Shown here in pieces: positions 61,454 to 64,000 of a stretch of 64,000 nt of DNA. This DNA comes from Trichomonas vaginalis G3 (lineage: Eukaryota > Parabasalia > Trichomonadida > Trichomonadidae). Numbering within the stretch: the stretch's first letter is position 1; each line of letters starts with the position of its first letter. The notes under the pieces are model-generated. The model was not told where the DNA came from. It did not search any database and was given only the letters and a program-made list of their open reading frames with translations. Where the stretch lies: NCBI RefSeq assembly GCF_026262505.1, contig NC_067205.1, positions 2,604,001-2,668,000 on the forward strand. Direction: 5' to 3'. The position numbers and the translations under genes were made by a program.

Positions 61454-61728
61454 TGTTAAACTTGGTCGAACACAACCCTGTAAAAGTGAACTCATATGTC
61501 ATTGCACCTCATGAAGTTTTGAAAGAACTATTGAAACTTTTGACAGAGGCAGACGATATAAACATCAAAGAAATAGAACCCGACATTAGTTGCTGTGGTG
61601 TTTCATATAATGTCATTGACAAGATATACGTTATGAAAGGAGGTGAAACGTTGAACTTAAAGTATAGTTTCCCAGACGTCATAAAAATATTTGACGACCA
61701 CAACATTTCATTAAAATTTATTTGCTAA
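61453..61728 (+). CDS. SCCG-domain protein, second lineage
   Basis: About 91 residues from the ATG at 61453: MLNLVEHNPVKVNSYVIAPH, LLTEADDINIKEIEPDISCC, then a beta-rich end. Aligns with the C-terminal domain of the proteins at 24421 and 48693 (ILPYESLIHIIAIL, DDDVSCCG). Conservation of the Cys pair between lineages suggests a metal site or disulfide. Function unknown. Confidence 0.6.
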   Translation: MLNLVEHNPVKVNSYVIAPHEVLKELLKLLTEADDINIKEIEPDISCCGVSYNVIDKIYVMKGGETLNLKYSFPDVIKIFDDHNISLKFIC

Positions 61729-61734
61729 GTAAAA

Positions 61735-61965
61735 ATGTCAAAACTTCTTGAAAGATGTTTGAAGAAAAATAATATAGACTTTATTTCATGTAAAGGACTT
61801 TACACACTTTTGAACGATATGAAAGACCCTGTTTTGTTTGTTCGTGTAGACAAAGGAAAGTTCTATGTCTTTACAAAATATTTGAACTTCTTAGACAGAG
61901 AACTTCAAGAAACGCCATGTGAAAGTTTAGATGAAGTTCTTCTCCACTTTCAGAAAAACTTTTAA
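61735..61965 (+). CDS. 76-residue protein of unknown function
   Basis: MSKLLERCLKKNNIDFISCK, then DPVLFVRVDKGKFYVFTKYL, and ends LDEVLLHFQKNF. Tightly packed between the SCCG and penton-like genes (6 and 10 bases). Looks whole. No family recognised. Confidence 0.6.
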   Translation: MSKLLERCLKKNNIDFISCKGLYTLLNDMKDPVLFVRVDKGKFYVFTKYLNFLDRELQETPCESLDEVLLHFQKNF

Positions 61966-61975
61966 ATATATATAA

Positions 61976-62773
61976 ATGGCAGAAGACATAATGGTTTATA
62001 CTATTACGACTAAAAACCCTGAGTCATATAATTCTATAACAACAAACTTACAAAGTCCTCAAGGACGATATTGTAAACTAACTTTAAACACAATGACGAC
62101 TAAAGCCTGTTTTGCTCTTTTGACACCAGAAGACTTTATTGTTGTGAATGGTAAAAAATACTCCTTTGAAGATACTTACTCAGATATACCACCAACAGGT
62201 TTTGTTGACTTATTTAATACTTTAAGTACGGGTGTAACATGTGCTGCAACTAGAGCAGGTTTCATTATGTTTGGATGTCCGACTGAGTTTACTATAAACG
62301 ATATGAGCTATAATACAAAACTTATTTCTGGTTTTTACTACCAACAGTTTCCTATAACAGGAAAAGGTGTCATACAAGGAATGTCTATTCCATTGACATT
62401 AAGCACACCAATCTTATATATTGTTTCAAACTTAGGTTCAAAGTGTTATTCGAATGTCGACAGAAACTATTATGACCAAAAGATACTTATGCGTATAAAC
62501 AATACTTTCTCTGCTGGTTTGCCTATTGTTCATTCGAATGCAGAATTTTCAACCTTAGTGAACTCAAACACTTTGGCAAGTATAACGTTGACATTAGTTG
62601 ACGCAAACTTTGTTCCTGTAAAACTTTTATGTCCTATGTATTTGTCAATGACGGCAGAAAGTTTCGAATTGGAAGATGCAACTGGTGAAAGTATTGTATT
62701 ACAAGAACAACTTCAACAACAAATAGCTCAAGAACAACAAATGCAACAAATGCAACAACAAAGTCAAGAATAA
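61976..62773 (+). CDS. Penton-like minor capsid protein, second lineage
   Basis: 265 residues. Beta-rich: YTITTKNPESYNSITTNL, FVDLFNTLSTGV, then IQGMSIPLTLSTPILYIVSN and LASITLTLVDANFVPVKLLC near residue ~210, which matches the closing LxLxDxxxxPxxL pattern of Polinton penton proteins. A Gln-rich tail (residues ~240-265) follows. Same relative position as the penton-like gene of copy 1, after the SCCG gene and before the helicase. Looks whole. Assignment by pattern and order. Confidence 0.6.
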   Translation: MAEDIMVYTITTKNPESYNSITTNLQSPQGRYCKLTLNTMTTKACFALLTPEDFIVVNGKKYSFEDTYSDIPPTGFVDLFNTLSTGVTCAATRAGFIMFGCPTEFTINDMSYNTKLISGFYYQQFPITGKGVIQGMSIPLTLSTPILYIVSNLGSKCYSNVDRNYYDQKILMRINNTFSAGLPIVHSNAEFSTLVNSNTLASITLTLVDANFVPVKLLCPMYLSMTAESFELEDATGESIVLQEQLQQQIAQEQQMQQMQQQSQE

Positions 62774-62802
62774 AAAAAAATATTTTTTTTATTTTTATAA
62801 AA

Positions 62803-63900
62803 ATGTACAGAATAGATGTTTCAGATTTTTATGACTTCCAAGCATTCAGAAATATGTGTCCATTTCGAGACTATAACAAAGCAGTCGAGAATTTGAAACG
62901 TTTAGTCATTTATGTCGACTCTGCCCCAGAATGTTATGTTATGAAAGAATGGGATGTAGTCTTTAACAAACCTAAAGCAACAATAGTTTCAGAACAAGAA
63001 TGTAGACAGAAACTTAAGAAAATAAAAGTTGTACAAGTTGGCATGAAGATGTTAGATGCTTGGGATATCTTATTGTCAAAACTTGAAGATTTTTCAGTTC
63101 GAGGTATAAAGTTCTATACACCTTCTCCAAACTTCTATTCTATCTTCACTGGATATAAATATGAACAAGTAGAATGGAAAGAAAATATTATAGAAGCTTG
63201 GTTAGACCATGTCAAAGAAATTATATGCAATGGAAACGAAAAGGTTTATGAGTATATCTTATGTTGGTTTGCAAATATCTTACAACATCCAAGTGCTAAA
63301 AATGAAACTGCTCTCATTATAATTGGAAAACAAGGAACAGGTAAGAATACTTTCTTTACAGATATCTTGTGCAAACTGTTAGAAGGTTATTTCGAATCCG
63401 AATATAACAAACTTAGAAAAACATCTGCGGTAAATTTAACTCTTCAACTGAGAATATGAAACTTAATAGTTTGCAATGAACATTCAATGTATATGAGTAG
63501 AACAAAAGTTCTTAAACTCAGATTGCTTTGAAGGTCTTATAACAAGACAAGTTGGAGTTTGTGAAGAAAGATATAAAACCAAAAGCTTCGTGAAAATGTG
63601 CAAACTCAATATGTGTTCAAACAACAACTTCGAATGAAAGTTAGAATAATTCTGACAGAAAGATATGTAGTTGGTCAAACGTCAGATTTCATGCAAGATA
63701 CAGAATATATTTTGACGACTAGCAGAAACTTTGAAACAATCTGACTTTTACAACCACTTGTCCATATATTTATGACGAATTAGATATTCTAAGTTCAATC
63801 CAAGACAAATTCCAAATAAACGAAGAGAGACAACATTGTTTAGAACACAAGAGTGTATATGAACGTATTTCATAGATAAATGACTTTGGTGTTTAGATGA
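62803..63900 (+). pseudogene. SF3 helicase of the second-lineage Polinton (fossil, broken)
   Basis: Starts MYRIDVSDFYDFQAFRNMCP. The region before the helicase core has AWDILLSKLEDFSVRGIKF and FYSIFTGYKYEQVEW, which correspond to AWDVLLNQLSSLTVKGVCF and FSTFQGYKYNVLE in copy 1. Walker A GKQGTGKN lies at ~63330. The 3' part to the window end is decayed. The N-terminal primase block of copy 1 is not seen. Confidence 0.75.
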
Positions 63901-64000
63901 AAGGTCATTGTGAACGATTCGTCATACATATTGTCAAAATAGTAATTGGCACAGCTTCTTAACAACATTCTTGGGCAAATGTCCAAAAGTCTTTTAGACG

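Larger units (their letters stand above)
54347..64000. mobile_element. Polinton of a second lineage (fossil, runs off the window)
   Basis: Parts: acidic 335-residue gene (-), long coiled-coil gene, major capsid, 94-residue gene (-), SCCG-type genes, 76-residue gene, penton-like protein, SF3 helicase. Gene order capsid, SCCG, penton, helicase parallels copy 1, but protein similarity is low, so it is a distinct lineage. Broken in several places; the helicase end is heavily decayed. PolB and integrase are not in the window. Confidence 0.85.

Overview
The window looks like a repeat-rich nuclear contig of a parabasalid protist, most likely Trichomonas vaginalis. The reasons are AT-rich intronless genes in the standard code and a pile-up of Maverick/Polinton virus-like elements, which are known to be very abundant in that genome. 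This is an inference from content; no host housekeeping gene is visible.

Layout. (1) 1-12944 is an imperfect giant palindrome. Its arms (1-5404 and 5724-12944) carry 25-bp repeats, 12-bp hairpin arrays, GTCACC-rich blocks and duplicated gene fragments. The arms meet at an 86-bp tandem array (5385-5669). The outer end of each arm runs into an HNH nuclease gene. (2) 12629-17275 holds that nuclease gene, a superfamily 3 (SF3) helicase and two small genes. One small gene is a stand-alone relative of the nuclease's C-terminal domain. (3) 17276-19740 is AT-rich, with strong hairpins and no gene I can support. (4) 19746-39720 is Polinton copy 1: two membrane-active-type small proteins, major capsid, packaging ATPase, penton-like protein, a phage-type fibre, primase-helicase, an integrase remnant and protein-primed polymerase. 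Two ordinary non-autonomous DNA transposons sit inside it with clear target-site duplications: 28697-29932 (9 bp) and 37144-38584 (8 bp). (5) 39979-54167 is Polinton copy 2, closely related to copy 1 and in the opposite orientation, so the two lie head to head. It has the better-preserved integrase and ATPase. (6) 54347-64000 is a Polinton of a different lineage, with its own capsid, penton-like protein and SF3 helicase. It runs off the window.

All three Polintons are fossils in several pieces: about a dozen breaks in copy 1, about half a dozen in copy 2, and several in the third. Copies 1 and 2 are nearly identical over many parts, so they are recent relatives.

Most striking observations: a bacteriophage-style tail-fibre/collar domain on a Polinton fibre; an HNH zinc domain embedded in the Polinton DNA polymerase; a family of short double-hairpin insertions sitting in frame inside Polinton genes and revealed by comparing the two copies; arrays in the palindrome that keep their self-complementarity across three sequence versions; and a head-to-head junction that looks like two element ends joined.
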